Of a stretch of 64,000 nt of DNA, positions 56,471-64,000 are shown piece after piece (positions within the stretch are counted from its first letter, which is position 1; each line of letters starts with the position of its first letter). The notes under the pieces are model-generated. The model searched no databases and was not told the DNA's origin. It was given only the letters and a program-made list of their open reading frames with translations. A program made the position numbers and the translations under genes. The stretch covers positions 2,614,001 to 2,678,000 of the forward strand of contig NZ_AP018786.1 in assembly GCF_003609995.1 (NCBI RefSeq), given 5' to 3'. The DNA comes from Sutterella megalosphaeroides. Lineage in GTDB: Bacteria > Pseudomonadota > Gammaproteobacteria > Burkholderiales > Burkholderiaceae_F.

Positions 56471-56890
56471 TCAGAAGAGCTTTCGTACGACGATCGTCAC
56501 GGGAAAGCCGACGTGGTTGTCACTTTCGGAGTCTTCGCCGATGTCGAGGCTCACGATGCGCCAGCCCGCATCTCGGATTTCGTCGATCGTCGCCGAAACG
56601 CCGAGATCGGCGCAGGCAAAGGGCACTTCCTTGATGCGCTGCAGAACCGTCACGGGTTTTTCCGAGGCGCAGCTCGTTTCCGCACGATAAGGCGCGTCGA
56701 TGAGCGGGTCGTGTCCGCCGCGCGACGCGTCTTCGCGCGCCGTCGTGTCGGGGCCGCCGACGACGTCGCCCGTGTAGTAGCCCGTCCCCGTCGAGCACCC
56801 CGCAAGAAGCAGAGCGGCGAGAGTTGCACCCCAAAGAGCGCGCGAGGCACGGATCGGGCGCAAGCCCCGAGAGAAAAACGATGTGGTCAC
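56471..56890 (-). CDS. Small predicted lipoprotein
   Basis: About 139 residues. A lipoprotein signal ends with the lipobox LLAG-Cys (ATLAALLLAGCSTG). After a short flexible part, the remainder has two more cysteines (ETSCASE and FACADLG) and a small alpha/beta pattern ending with FPVTIVVRKLF. No family is recognised. The start is uncertain: TACAAT at 56928-56933 on the minus strand looks like the -10, so GTG 56890 is preferred over the ATG at 56929; TTG 56863 would also give a normal signal. Confidence 0.6.
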   Translation of the reverse strand: MTTSFFSRGLRPIRASRALWGATLAALLLAGCSTGTGYYTGDVVGGPDTTAREDASRGGHDPLIDAPYRAETSCASEKPVTVLQRIKEVPFACADLGVSATIDEIRDAGWRIVSLDIGEDSESDNHVGFPVTIVVRKLF

Positions 56891-56935
56891 GATACGCAAA
56901 GCCAAAACGAGAGGTAAAGCGGCATTCATTGTAGT

Positions 56936-56961
56936 CGGCAAAGCCCGCCGGGCTTTGCCGC
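56936..56961 (-). terminator. Palindromic hairpin downstream of the degenerate DEAD-box gene
   Basis: cggcaaagcccg-c-cgggctttgccg, perfect, located 35 bases after the stop codon. There is no clear T-run on the minus strand. Confidence 0.5.
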
Positions 56962-56994
56962 TTCAATTTTTCGTTACGGTTTCCGCGCGAAAGC

Positions 56995-59900
56995 TCAGTC
57001 CTTCGAGGGGCCGCCCCGACGCCCGCCCTTGCGCGCGCGATCGGAGGCGCCCTTCCCGGGGGCGTTCCCCTTGGGGTTCGCACTCGCTTTCGAGGGCTGT
57101 CGGGACTTTTGTCCCTTCGAGGACGAGCCGCGTTTCCCCGAAGGCGCCTTGTCGCGCATCGGCGGAATGCGGGCGCCCGAATAGGGGTCGGTGCCGGAGC
57201 CGAAGACGTGCACGGACGGCGTCCTTCCGGTCAACCCCGGCATCGTCTGCGGCAGACTGAGCGAACCGTACGGATCGGGCGTGTAGATCCCGAACGAGGT
57301 CGCAAGCGGCGACGGGATGCCGTCCGAGGTGCGGGCGTTCTTCGGTCGGGCCTTCGCCGCCTGACGCTCGGCGATCGTTCGGTAGTGAATCGAATTGCCG
57401 AAGTCGTCGTCGAGGAACTCCTCTTTCGGTTCGGGCAAAGCGCGGTTGCCGTTCACGTCCCCGGCTTCGTCGCGCTCGGGACGATTCTGCGCTCGGGCAG
57501 GCTTTTTCGGACGAGCATCGCGCCGCCCTTTGGCGCCGCGGTTTTTGTCGCTTCGCTCCGAGGGCTTCTCCGCGCTCTTCGCGCGCTTGCCGGAGGAGGA
57601 TTTCGACCCTTCCGCACGACGGGGTGCTTTCGCGCCGTCCTCTTCGACGGCGGAGGTCGGCAGGTCGGCGGACTTCGGAGCGTTCGGTACCGGGGCTTGC
57701 GGAGCGCTCTCGACGCCCTTCGTTTCCTTCGCGACGTCGGTCGGGGCGGAGGTCGCAAGAGCGGCCGAATCGACCGCATCGGTCGCAGCGGCGACATGGC
57801 CCGTACGGGCTCCGCGGCCTCGTTTTCCGGGGCGCTGCGTCTTCTTTTTCGCATTCTCGCGACGAGCGGGCTGCGCTTCGGCGGCTTCTGGAGCGATAGG
57901 AGCAGCCGGAGCCGACGTTTCGATGGGCTCAGCGGTGCTCTCCGAGGCCCGAGCGGCATTTTTTTTCGCCTGTTCGAGCTTCCAGGCGACGTGAGCCGCG
58001 ATCGTCTCCTCGGTGACGCCGTAGTTCGAGCGCAACTCTTCGGGCACGTCGCCCGCATAACGCATTTCGGTCTTCGCCTTCGCATAGTACGCCTGGCGGT
58101 GGTTGCGACGCGCGAGCTCCAGGTCGATGCGCGCGTTGTGCGCGCGCACGATCGCCTCTTCGATGTTCGTTCCGGTCGGGGATACGATCTTGCTTCGGAC
58201 GATCTTCTTTGAACGATCGTGGTTTTCTTCGAACCGGCGCAGTTCGTCGCCGACCGCTTCCGGATTGTGCACGCGCAGGGCTTCGAGTTCGGCTTCGGCG
58301 CTCGCCGAGTCGCGCTCCGCCTTGGAGAGCTGACGGCTCCGTCGCGCGAGATCGCGCGTCGCGAAGTACACCTTGAAAGCGCCGCGCGAGGCGCTCGTCG
58401 CGGGAGGCAAGACGGCTTTTTCGTTGAACCGCACGAGGAGCACGGCTTCGTCGTTCTCGGCGCGGCGCGCGCTGTCGTTTGCCGTCTTGTTCTCGGTCCG
58501 TTCGACGCGCTCCGCGCGTTCGGCATTGCGTTCCTTACGTTCCGTACGCACGACGTGCGCGATCGGCCCGGAAGCAGAGGTTTCGGTTTTTTCCGCGCGC
58601 TCGCGACGACGCTCGTTTCGCGCCTTTTTCTCATTCCGACGTTCGGACGCTTCAACCTCTTTGCGTCGCGCGACCTTCGACTGCTCGGCGCGCGTTTTCT
58701 GCTTTTCGGTTTTGAGACGTTCGCGACAGTCGGGCTCTTTGCGGTCGCGGGCTTTTTTACGTTCCGTCTTTTCCGACATCAGGCCCGTCGAATCGGACGG
58801 CAGGTGCGGCATGCGACGCGTACGACGGTTTTTCCCCTGCTCGGCCACGAGCTGATGCGTGAGACGTTCGCTCGTCGCATGGCGACGTTCCGACGCGCGC
58901 AGGGCGGCCGAGGACGAGGAGAGCGGCTCCGTGATGACGATTTCCGTTTCGGGCGCGTGCGCCTTCGCCTTTTCTGCAACGTAGTCCGCACGAATCGTCA
59001 GCGTGCGACGATGAGGTTCTTCGGCGTGAAGATGTTCTTCGTGCTCGTCGTCGGAGACTTCGGCCCCGTCCGCGCGGTTGGCGTCGCTCGAAACATCGTC
59101 CGAGCTTTCCCCGGCGGCTTCGCCTTCCGGGACGGGCGCTTCGAGCGACTCAAGCGGCTCGACATCCTCAATCGGCTCGATCGCCTCGACCGGTTCGGCC
59201 TCCTCGTTTTTCACCTCGCTCGTGCGGACCGGCTCGAACGCTTCGTCCGCACGGGTAAAGTCGGTCGAGCGGAGAAATTCGAGCGCGTTGTCGGTTGCCG
59301 ATTCGCTCTTCGTCGCATTCGATGCGATCGGTTCGACGCTTTCGGGCGACTTCGCCGATTCGGACTTTTCAAGCGGGACGGCCGATGCGGTCCCGACCGG
59401 AACGTCGTACTGCGGCCCCTGGTAGAAGGGGTGCAAGGCAGTCCATCGGCGTGCCATCTCGCCCACGGAGAGCTCGTAGGGGAACGCAAACTGCGCGCCG
59501 ATGGGATTGACGATCTTAAGCTTTCGGTCGAGGTGGAGAGCCAGCCGCTTGCAGGCGGCAAGCTTCTCGGAGATCACCAGGGCCACCGTCACGGGCGCCG
59601 CATCGGCCGTTCCCCGACAAGCGGCGCGGGCGTTATCCTCGGGCGAAAGCAGGCTCGGCCACAGGAAGGAGACCTCATAGTCTGACGGCCAAACACTGCG
59701 CGACTCGATCTCCTGCAGCGTAGCGGTCGCGATGCGGCCTTTCCACGGACCTTCGCCGAGCAAAAAGCGGTCGCGCTCCTTGTCGTCTTTGGTCACGAGC
59801 AGGATTTTTCGGAAACCGTTTTCTTCACTCCAGTGCCACAGGAAGTCGTACATCGAGTACGGGAAGCGGAAGTTCGCTGCCAGGAAGTAGTCGACGGTCC

Positions 59901-60540
59901 CCGGTACCGGACCCGGATACGAGTCGAACCACTCTTCCGCGCGCGGCATGGCGTCGCGGGCAGTTTTTTCATGGGCTCCTTCCTCGAGCGTTCCGACCGC
60001 AGCGGCCTCGGGGAAGATGTTCGTCCACAATGCGTAAGGCTTCGCGGTCTCTTCGGCCACCGACCGATCGAGACGCGGGTAAATGATCGCCTCGATGTGC
60101 GAGACGTCGCTGATGCGGGCGAACTCGACCATGCGCGCGAGCGATCCGACCAGGATGTCGGGGCGATGCTTCTCAAGGTGCGCTCGCAGTTTCGCTTCGC
60201 TGCGCTGATACGTTAGGTTGAGGATGCGAAGGTCCGTATCCGCCGCAAGGATTTTGAAGCGTTCGACCACCTCGTGTCCCACGCTCAGGCCCACGGGCGG
60301 CGTCACGATGACGGCGCGCACGGGCCGCCCCTCCGGAGGCGGCTCCTTCTGCAGGCGTGCGATCAGAGCCACGATCAGAGCCGTGGTTTTCCCCGCGCCG
60401 TTCGGCGCGCAAATCAGGACGCGCCGATTGCGCATCACCGACTCGATGATTCTGTTCTGCAGAGGCGTTGCCTCGTGCAGACCGAGCGACTCAAGCGTTC
60501 GGAGGACTTTTTTCGTCAAACCGAATTTTTCAAAGGTCAC
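56995..60540 (-). CDS. Degenerate DEAD-box helicase-like protein with long charged tail
   Basis: A 1181-residue protein from the GTG at 60540. Residues 2-28 match the Q motif (TFEKFGL...LHEATPLQ). Walker A is intact (APNGAGKTT, 45-53) and motif Ib is recognisable (DILVGSLARM). The DEAD motif is lost (EAIIYPRL near 150-157), and I cannot find the SAT motif or HRIGRTGR motif; residues about 225-375 look like a decayed second RecA lobe. From about residue 400 to the end the protein is low-complexity: an acidic Glu/Ser part, an Arg/Glu/Lys part with repeated RxERxER, a short helical region, then Ala/Pro and Lys/Arg/Gly-rich segments ending GGRRGGPSKD. The frame is open to 60876, but that part has no homology. 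It may bind RNA as a scaffold. Function is unknown. Confidence 0.7.
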   Translation of the reverse strand: MTFEKFGLTKKVLRTLESLGLHEATPLQNRIIESVMRNRRVLICAPNGAGKTTALIVALIARLQKEPPPEGRPVRAVIVTPPVGLSVGHEVVERFKILAADTDLRILNLTYQRSEAKLRAHLEKHRPDILVGSLARMVEFARISDVSHIEAIIYPRLDRSVAEETAKPYALWTNIFPEAAAVGTLEEGAHEKTARDAMPRAEEWFDSYPGPVPGTVDYFLAANFRFPYSMYDFLWHWSEENGFRKILLVTKDDKERDRFLLGEGPWKGRIATATLQEIESRSVWPSDYEVSFLWPSLLSPEDNARAACRGTADAAPVTVALVISEKLAACKRLALHLDRKLKIVNPIGAQFAFPYELSVGEMARRWTALHPFYQGPQYDVPVGTASAVPLEKSESAKSPESVEPIASNATKSESATDNALEFLRSTDFTRADEAFEPVRTSEVKNEEAEPVEAIEPIEDVEPLESLEAPVPEGEAAGESSDDVSSDANRADGAEVSDDEHEEHLHAEEPHRRTLTIRADYVAEKAKAHAPETEIVITEPLSSSSAALRASERRHATSERLTHQLVAEQGKNRRTRRMPHLPSDSTGLMSEKTERKKARDRKEPDCRERLKTEKQKTRAEQSKVARRKEVEASERRNEKKARNERRRERAEKTETSASGPIAHVVRTERKERNAERAERVERTENKTANDSARRAENDEAVLLVRFNEKAVLPPATSASRGAFKVYFATRDLARRSRQLSKAERDSASAEAELEALRVHNPEAVGDELRRFEENHDRSKKIVRSKIVSPTGTNIEEAIVRAHNARIDLELARRNHRQAYYAKAKTEMRYAGDVPEELRSNYGVTEETIAAHVAWKLEQAKKNAARASESTAEPIETSAPAAPIAPEAAEAQPARRENAKKKTQRPGKRGRGARTGHVAAATDAVDSAALATSAPTDVAKETKGVESAPQAPVPNAPKSADLPTSAVEEDGAKAPRRAEGSKSSSGKRAKSAEKPSERSDKNRGAKGRRDARPKKPARAQNRPERDEAGDVNGNRALPEPKEEFLDDDFGNSIHYRTIAERQAAKARPKNARTSDGIPSPLATSFGIYTPDPYGSLSLPQTMPGLTGRTPSVHVFGSGTDPYSGARIPPMRDKAPSGKRGSSSKGQKSRQPSKASANPKGNAPGKGASDRARKGGRRGGPSKD

Positions 60541-61068
60541 GATGGTTCGCTGTGTTTTTGCAGAGCCGCGTTCCCCGGGCGGATAATAGACCGACGCCGA
60601 ACGATTCACGATCGACGCGTACGATCGAGCCGCGAACGATGCGAACCGGCATCGATCGGGACGATCCCCGTAAAGAAGGGCAAAATTAACGGAAAGTCCG
60701 GGCGGCGTCCGGATCGGGTCGACGGACGCGCATGCAACGGGCGGGACGAAGTCGACCGCCCGAAACGCAGAGAAGGAGCTCCGTCGGCGGAGCTCGTTGC
60801 GTTTGAAATTCAGTGTTCCCTTCTCGGACCGGAGTCCGACTCCCGTCATCGTTGACAAAGCGACAAGCCGTCGCACGAGCCGGGAATAGCCTCGGGAACC
60901 ACAGGGGTAAATTTATCATATCGGTTAGAGCGTCGCCCGCCCTCCGACACGATTCCCGGCGCTTTTTCCGGGGCGCCGTTCGCGCCCCCGAGAGCGCGAA
61001 CCGTGCTTCGCTACAATGTGTCTGCCCCGACCGGGGTTTCGTCACCCGAACCTACATAAGGATTCTTC
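60541..61068. other. Divergent region with leader hairpins
   Basis: No supported gene. On the minus strand: TATTAT (60583-60588) as a near promoter for the DEAD-box-like gene, and an AT-rich TATGATAAAT (about 60911-60920) as a possible distal one. Between them lie two perfect inverted repeats, CGGGCGG-N11-CCGCCCG (60738-60762) and GAGCTCCG-TCGG-CGGAGCTC (60776-60795). On the plus strand: TACAAT at 61012-61017 as -10 of the FKBP gene. An in-frame extension of the DEAD-box-like gene to 60876 runs through here but looks non-coding. Confidence 0.45.
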
Positions 61069-62112
61069 ATGACCGCCTTCACCGAACTTCTCGTCGAAGA
61101 ACTTTCTCCGGGCTCCGAACTGCGCGTCGCCGCGGGCGACACCGTCGCCGTTCACTACACGGGGCGCCTTACCGACGGCACCGTCTTCGACTCGAGCTAC
61201 GAGCGCGGCGAACCGATCGAACTGCCCGTCGGCGTCGGCATGGTGATCGAGGGCTGGGACAAGGGCCTCGTCGGTCTCGCCGAAGGGGGCAAGTACCGCC
61301 TCTCGATTCCGTCCGCCATGGGCTACGGCGCTCACGGCGCGGGCGACGTCATTCCGCCCGATGCCGACCTCGTCTTCGAAGTCGAAATCGTCAAGATCGT
61401 CAAGGCCGACGCCCGACGGGCTTCGGCGGGCTTTACCGAACTCGGCGTCGAAGAACTCGCTCCGGGCTCGGGCCTGACGGTTGCCGCGGGCGACACCGTT
61501 TCCGTTCACTACACGGGGCGCCTCACCGACGGCACCGTCTTCGATTCGAGCTACGATCGCGGCGAACCCATCGAACTTCCCGTCGGCGCGGGCATGGTGA
61601 TCGAAGGCTGGGACAAGGGCCTCGTCGGCCTCGTCGAAGGGGGCAAATACCGCCTCTCGATTCCGTCCGCCATGGGCTACGGCCCCTACGGCGCGGGCGG
61701 CGTCATTCCCCCCAACGCCGACCTCGTCTTCGACGTTGAAATCGTCAAGGTCGCCAAGCCCGAAGCGCGTCCGACCGCGCCCGCCTTCACCGAGCTCGGC
61801 GTCGAAGAACTCGCTCCCGGTACGGGCCGCACCGTTGCCGCAGGCGACACGGTCGCCGTCCACTACACGGGCAGCCTCACCGACGGCACCGTCTTCGATT
61901 CGAGCTACAACCGCGGCGAACCGATCGAAGTCAAGGTCGGTGCGGGCATGGTGATCGAAGGCTGGGACAAGGGCCTCGTCGGCCTCGTCGAAGGCGGCAA
62001 GTACCGTCTCTCCATCCCCTCTGCCATGGGCTACGGCCCCTACGGTGCGGGCGGCGTCATTCCCCCCAACGCCGACCTCGTCTTCGAAGTCGAAATCGTC
62101 GGCATCCGCTGA
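61069..62112 (+). CDS. Triple-domain FKBP-type peptidyl-prolyl isomerase
   Basis: A cytosolic prolyl isomerase of 347 residues built from three FKBP domains (about 4-121, 122-239 and 240-347). Each holds VxVHYTGxLTDGTVFDSSY, the Trp of VIEGWDKGL, and IPSAMGYG...VIPPxADLVFxVEI, which are the substrate-pocket residues of FKBP12-like enzymes. There is no signal peptide. The units are exactly 118 residues apart, and units 2 and 3 differ at only about ten positions, so the copies arose by recent duplication or are homogenised. Single-domain relatives of this type are common in betaproteobacteria. Confidence 0.95.
   Translation: MTAFTELLVEELSPGSELRVAAGDTVAVHYTGRLTDGTVFDSSYERGEPIELPVGVGMVIEGWDKGLVGLAEGGKYRLSIPSAMGYGAHGAGDVIPPDADLVFEVEIVKIVKADARRASAGFTELGVEELAPGSGLTVAAGDTVSVHYTGRLTDGTVFDSSYDRGEPIELPVGAGMVIEGWDKGLVGLVEGGKYRLSIPSAMGYGPYGAGGVIPPNADLVFDVEIVKVAKPEARPTAPAFTELGVEELAPGTGRTVAAGDTVAVHYTGSLTDGTVFDSSYNRGEPIEVKVGAGMVIEGWDKGLVGLVEGGKYRLSIPSAMGYGPYGAGGVIPPNADLVFEVEIVGIR
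61078..62109 (+). repeat. Three in-frame 354-bp tandem repeats
   Basis: Units 61078-61431, 61432-61785 and 61786-62109 (the last lacks the linker) encode the three FKBP domains. Long stretches, such as the part coding for MVIEGWDKGLVGLVEGGK, are nearly identical at DNA level between units 2 and 3, so this is a likely place for recombination and copy-number change. Confidence 0.9.
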
Positions 62113-62152
62113 CCGGCCGGGCGCCTCCGTCGTGCGACGGAGGGCTTTCCCA

Positions 62153-62184
62153 AAAAGGGCCGCCCTTCCGGGCGGCCTTTTCTT
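62153..62184. terminator. Bidirectional terminator between the FKBP gene and maf
   Basis: aaaagggccgccc-ttcc-gggcggcctttt with T-run TTTTCTTT. Confidence 0.88.
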
Positions 62185-62226
62185 TGTGCGGGGCGAAGCG
62201 GTGCAGTTTCGCGCACCGAGAAGCCC

Positions 62227-62847
62227 TCAGGAGAAGACCGGACGGCCCGCCCGAGCGAGCACTTCGGCCGCTTCGCGCACCGGAAGGCCCATGATCCCCG
62301 TGAAGCTTCCGTCGATGCGCTCGACGAAAACACCGGCCAGGCCCTGAATCCCGTAGCCGCCCGCCTTGTCGAAGGGCTCGCCCGTCGCCACGTAGGCGTC
62401 GATTTCTTCGTCGGATAACGCCCGGAAGACGACGCTCGACGTGCTCGTGCGCTCTTGGGCATCCTCAAACGACGTTCCCGCCACCACCGTCGTTTGCACG
62501 AGGTGGACTCGCCCCGAAAGGCGATGCAAAAACGCCTTGGCTTCTTCGGCGTCGGCGGGCTTGCCGAGCACCTCGTCGCCGAGACTCACGACCGTATCGG
62601 CGGCGAGCACCGGTCCCGCGGGCAGTCCGAGCGCGTCGCGACGCGCCAGGCCTTCGGCAAACTTCGTGCGGGCGGTGCGGCGAACGTACGCTTCGGGCGA
62701 CTCGCCCGCGAGGCGCTCTTCGTCGCCCGGGAAGTAGCCCGCCGTATGCGCGTTGCCGGCAATCACCGTCACGCGGTAGCCCAACTGCTCGAGAAGCGCC
62801 TTGCGGCGGGGGCTCTTGCTCGCGAGGTAAATGTCTTTCTCAGCCAT
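62227..62847 (-). CDS. maf: Maf-family nucleoside triphosphate pyrophosphatase (YhdE-like)
   Basis: A house-cleaning pyrophosphatase that hydrolyses dTTP/UTP-type or modified nucleotides. The 206-residue protein has LASKSPRRKALLEQLG, LAADTVVSLGDEVLGKP and DKAGGYGIQGLAGVFVERIDGS. The KAGGYGIQG form matches the dTTP/UTP subgroup (YhdE). ATG 62847 follows GGGAGCG. It is the last gene of the nadD-rsfS-rlmH-maf unit; rng, which often follows, is not here. Confidence 0.93.
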   Translation of the reverse strand: MAEKDIYLASKSPRRKALLEQLGYRVTVIAGNAHTAGYFPGDEERLAGESPEAYVRRTARTKFAEGLARRDALGLPAGPVLAADTVVSLGDEVLGKPADAEEAKAFLHRLSGRVHLVQTTVVAGTSFEDAQERTSTSSVVFRALSDEEIDAYVATGEPFDKAGGYGIQGLAGVFVERIDGSFTGIMGLPVREAAEVLARAGRPVFS

Positions 62848-62863
62848 CGTGCGCTCCCTTTTC

Positions 62864-63331
62864 TCAAGCACGGTGATAGGGGTGGCCGGCGAGAATCGAC
62901 CAGGCCCGGTAGATCTGCTCGGCAAGGAGCACCCTCGCCATGGCATGCGGAAGCGTCATGGCGGAAAGTCGGATTGTGGCTTTCGCCCGCGCCTTGATCT
63001 CGGGCGAAAGTCCGTCGGGACCGCCGATCACGAAGACGATCGCATCGCCTTCGTCGCGCCAGCGAACGAGCGACTTCGCAAAATCGACCGTCGTCAGATC
63101 GCGTCCGTGCTCGTCGAGAACCACGACGAAATCGTTCTCGTTGAGGGCGGCGAGGATGCGCTCGCCCTCGGCCGCCATCAGGCGCGCGGGCGTTTGTCCG
63201 GCGCGGGGCTCGGTGCGGATTTCTTTCAATTCGACCGAAAAGCCGCGCGGGAAACGCCCGAGATAGTCCTTGACGGCCGAAGCCGCCCAGTCGGCGATGT
63301 GTTGCCCGACCGCAATGATCCGGATGCGCAT
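62864..63331 (-). CDS. rlmH: 23S rRNA (pseudouridine1915-N3)-methyltransferase
   Basis: RlmH methylates pseudouridine 1915 in helix 69. The 155-residue SPOUT protein has MRIRIIAVGQ, LDEHGRDLTTVDFA, the SAM-knot VFVIGGPDGLSPE and the closing SAMTLPHAMARVLLAEQIYRAW, ending PYHRA. The family ending is YHR/YHK. Four bases separate it from rsfS. Confidence 0.97.
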   Translation of the reverse strand: MRIRIIAVGQHIADWAASAVKDYLGRFPRGFSVELKEIRTEPRAGQTPARLMAAEGERILAALNENDFVVVLDEHGRDLTTVDFAKSLVRWRDEGDAIVFVIGGPDGLSPEIKARAKATIRLSAMTLPHAMARVLLAEQIYRAWSILAGHPYHRA

Positions 63332-63335
63332 CGCG

Positions 63336-63734
63336 TCAGTTGTCCGACGGCGCGTGCGTGCGGTTGGGCATCAGGTGCGGGGTGCACTCGGCCTGAGCCT
63401 TCATGAAGACTTCCTTGCCGCCCCAAATTTCTTCGAGGTTGTAGTACTCGCGCACGGCGGGCTGCAGAACGTGGCAGACGACCGAGCCGCAGTCGACGAG
63501 CACCCATTCGCCCGTGTCTTCGCCTTCCATGCCGATCACGTCGCCGCCCGCCTGCTTGACGCTCGACGAGACGGAGAACGCGAGCGCGCGCGTCTGACGG
63601 TTCGACGAGCCCGAAGCGATGACGACGCGTTCGAACTGGTCGGTGAGCTTTTCCGTGTTGAAAACCTTGATGTCCTTGGCCTTGACGTCTTCAAGCGCCT
63701 CGACGACGATGCGGGTGAGTTCTTCCGTATTCAT
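63336..63734 (-). CDS. rsfS: Ribosomal silencing factor RsfS
   Basis: RsfS binds L14 and blocks joining of the subunits when nutrients are low. The 132-residue protein has VVEALEDVKAKDIKVFN, VIASGSSNRQTRALA, GEWVLVDCGSVVCHVL and YYNLEEIWGG, all typical. ATG 63734 is chosen; a TTG two codons earlier is possible. The C-terminal 20 residues (ECTPHLMPNRTHAPSDN) extend past the usual end. Confidence 0.96.
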   Translation of the reverse strand: MNTEELTRIVVEALEDVKAKDIKVFNTEKLTDQFERVVIASGSSNRQTRALAFSVSSSVKQAGGDVIGMEGEDTGEWVLVDCGSVVCHVLQPAVREYYNLEEIWGGKEVFMKAQAECTPHLMPNRTHAPSDN

Positions 63735-63836
63735 ACTCAAAACGATGGTGCGGCCCGCCGATGCGGGCCGAAATGAAACTGTTTCTGCAACGAACGCCTC
63801 GCGGGCGTCCGAAAAATCCGTGCATTCTAGCGGACT

Positions 63837-64000
63837 TCAGGGCCGAACCGCCCGCACGTACAGACGGTTTTCTCGAATGTAGCGCGCAACCGGATATGGG
63901 AGCCACCCGTCCGTTTCCCGCATCGCATCGGGAAAGGCCGACCGCGCGAAGATGCGCCGCAGGGCGGTGCTCGAAGCGGCGTGCGGGGGCATGTCGAAAA
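63837..64000 (-). CDS. nadD: Nicotinate-nucleotide adenylyltransferase, C-terminal end (5' end outside window)
   Basis: On the minus strand an open frame enters from the right edge of the window and stops at 63837. The visible end reads SSTALRRIF...GWLPYPVARYIRENRLY, which matches the C-terminal STxIR and WLPxxVxxYIxxxxLY pattern of NadD, and the position before rsfS is the standard one. NadD joins nicotinate mononucleotide and ATP; with nadE at 1099 the window touches both last steps of NAD synthesis. Confidence 0.88.
   Translation of the reverse strand, partial: FDMPPHAASSTALRRIFARSAFPDAMRETDGWLPYPVARYIRENRLYVRAVRP

Noticed and set aside
57109..59685. Plus-strand open frames opposite the pseudo-DEAD-box gene
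   Set aside because: I considered that the minus-strand gene was itself the shadow because it is low in complexity. The minus frame holds a Q motif and Walker A in the right order and spacing; the plus frames show Phe/Arg/Leu shadow composition and no motif.
60541..60876. N-terminal extension of the pseudo-DEAD-box protein to 60876
   Set aside because: The added 112 residues have no similarity to the family, contain promoter-like DNA and inverted repeats, and precede the normal Q-motif start.

Overview
The window looks like a chromosomal segment of a high-GC betaproteobacterium of the Burkholderiales, most likely a gut-type Sutterellaceae. The evidence is the gene order gyrA / serC-cmk-rpsA-ihfB-lapB, rho-rpmE2-GT-C-MATE, purE-purK-sua5, pepN-fbp and nadD-rsfS-rlmH-maf, all familiar from Burkholderiales, combined with anaerobic traits: an arylsulfate sulfotransferase, a fumarate-reductase-type cytochrome b, a NapC/NirT tetraheme cytochrome behind a perfect FNR box, and a molybdate uptake system with ModE. 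Nothing in the window looks like a prophage, insertion sequence, integron or CRISPR array. The family assignment is inference from gene content.

Layout. 1-8.4 kb: 3' part of rho, nadE, hemCD, rpmE2, a GT-C-like membrane protein and a MATE exporter. 8.4-13.3 kb: an unexplained intergenic stretch that may encode a small RNA, htpX, lapB, ihfB, rpsA. 13.4-21.4 kb: cmk, serC, gyrA, an amidohydrolase (mtaD-like), an OmpA-family protein, gph. 21.4-28.1 kb: U32 peptidase family protein, tmRNA (ssrA), a DUF748/AsmA-like protein, tRNA-Thr(CGT), tsaE-amiC. 28.2-35.5 kb: fba, dgkA, purC, purE-purK-sua5-eamA-murI. 35.5-41.4 kb: thioesterase, cyclase-family hydrolase, nitroreductase, DUF72 protein, orphan response regulator, assT. 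41.7-47.8 kb: purB, modABC divergent from modE, tetraheme cytochrome. 47.9-56.4 kb: pepN, fbp, a LapA-domain coiled-coil protein, upp, an frdC-like cytochrome b, pepP. 56.4-64 kb: a small lipoprotein, a 1181-residue degenerate DEAD-box protein with a very long charged tail, a triple-domain FKBP isomerase, maf, rlmH, rsfS and the 3' end of nadD.

Most genes are housekeeping: purines (purC, E, K, B), gluconeogenesis/glycolysis (fba, fbp), NAD and heme synthesis, wall turnover (amiC, murI), tRNA t6A (tsaE, sua5), ribosome (rpsA, rpmE2, rlmH, rsfS). The accessory respiratory part (mod genes, FNR-controlled cytochrome, FrdC, AssT) fits anaerobic gut life.

The most unusual items are (1) the degenerate DEAD-box protein at 56995-60540, which keeps the Q motif and Walker A but lacks DEAD, SAT and HRIGR motifs and carries a roughly 780-residue charged tail; (2) a NadE whose nitrilase-like glutaminase domain has lost its catalytic triad; (3) a cytosolic FKBP made of three near-identical 118-residue units; (4) a NapC/NirT-type cytochrome with a CX3CH first heme motif; (5) an FrdC-like cytochrome b with no FrdA/FrdB neighbours; and (6) a promoter-to-terminator intergenic unit at 8463-8745.
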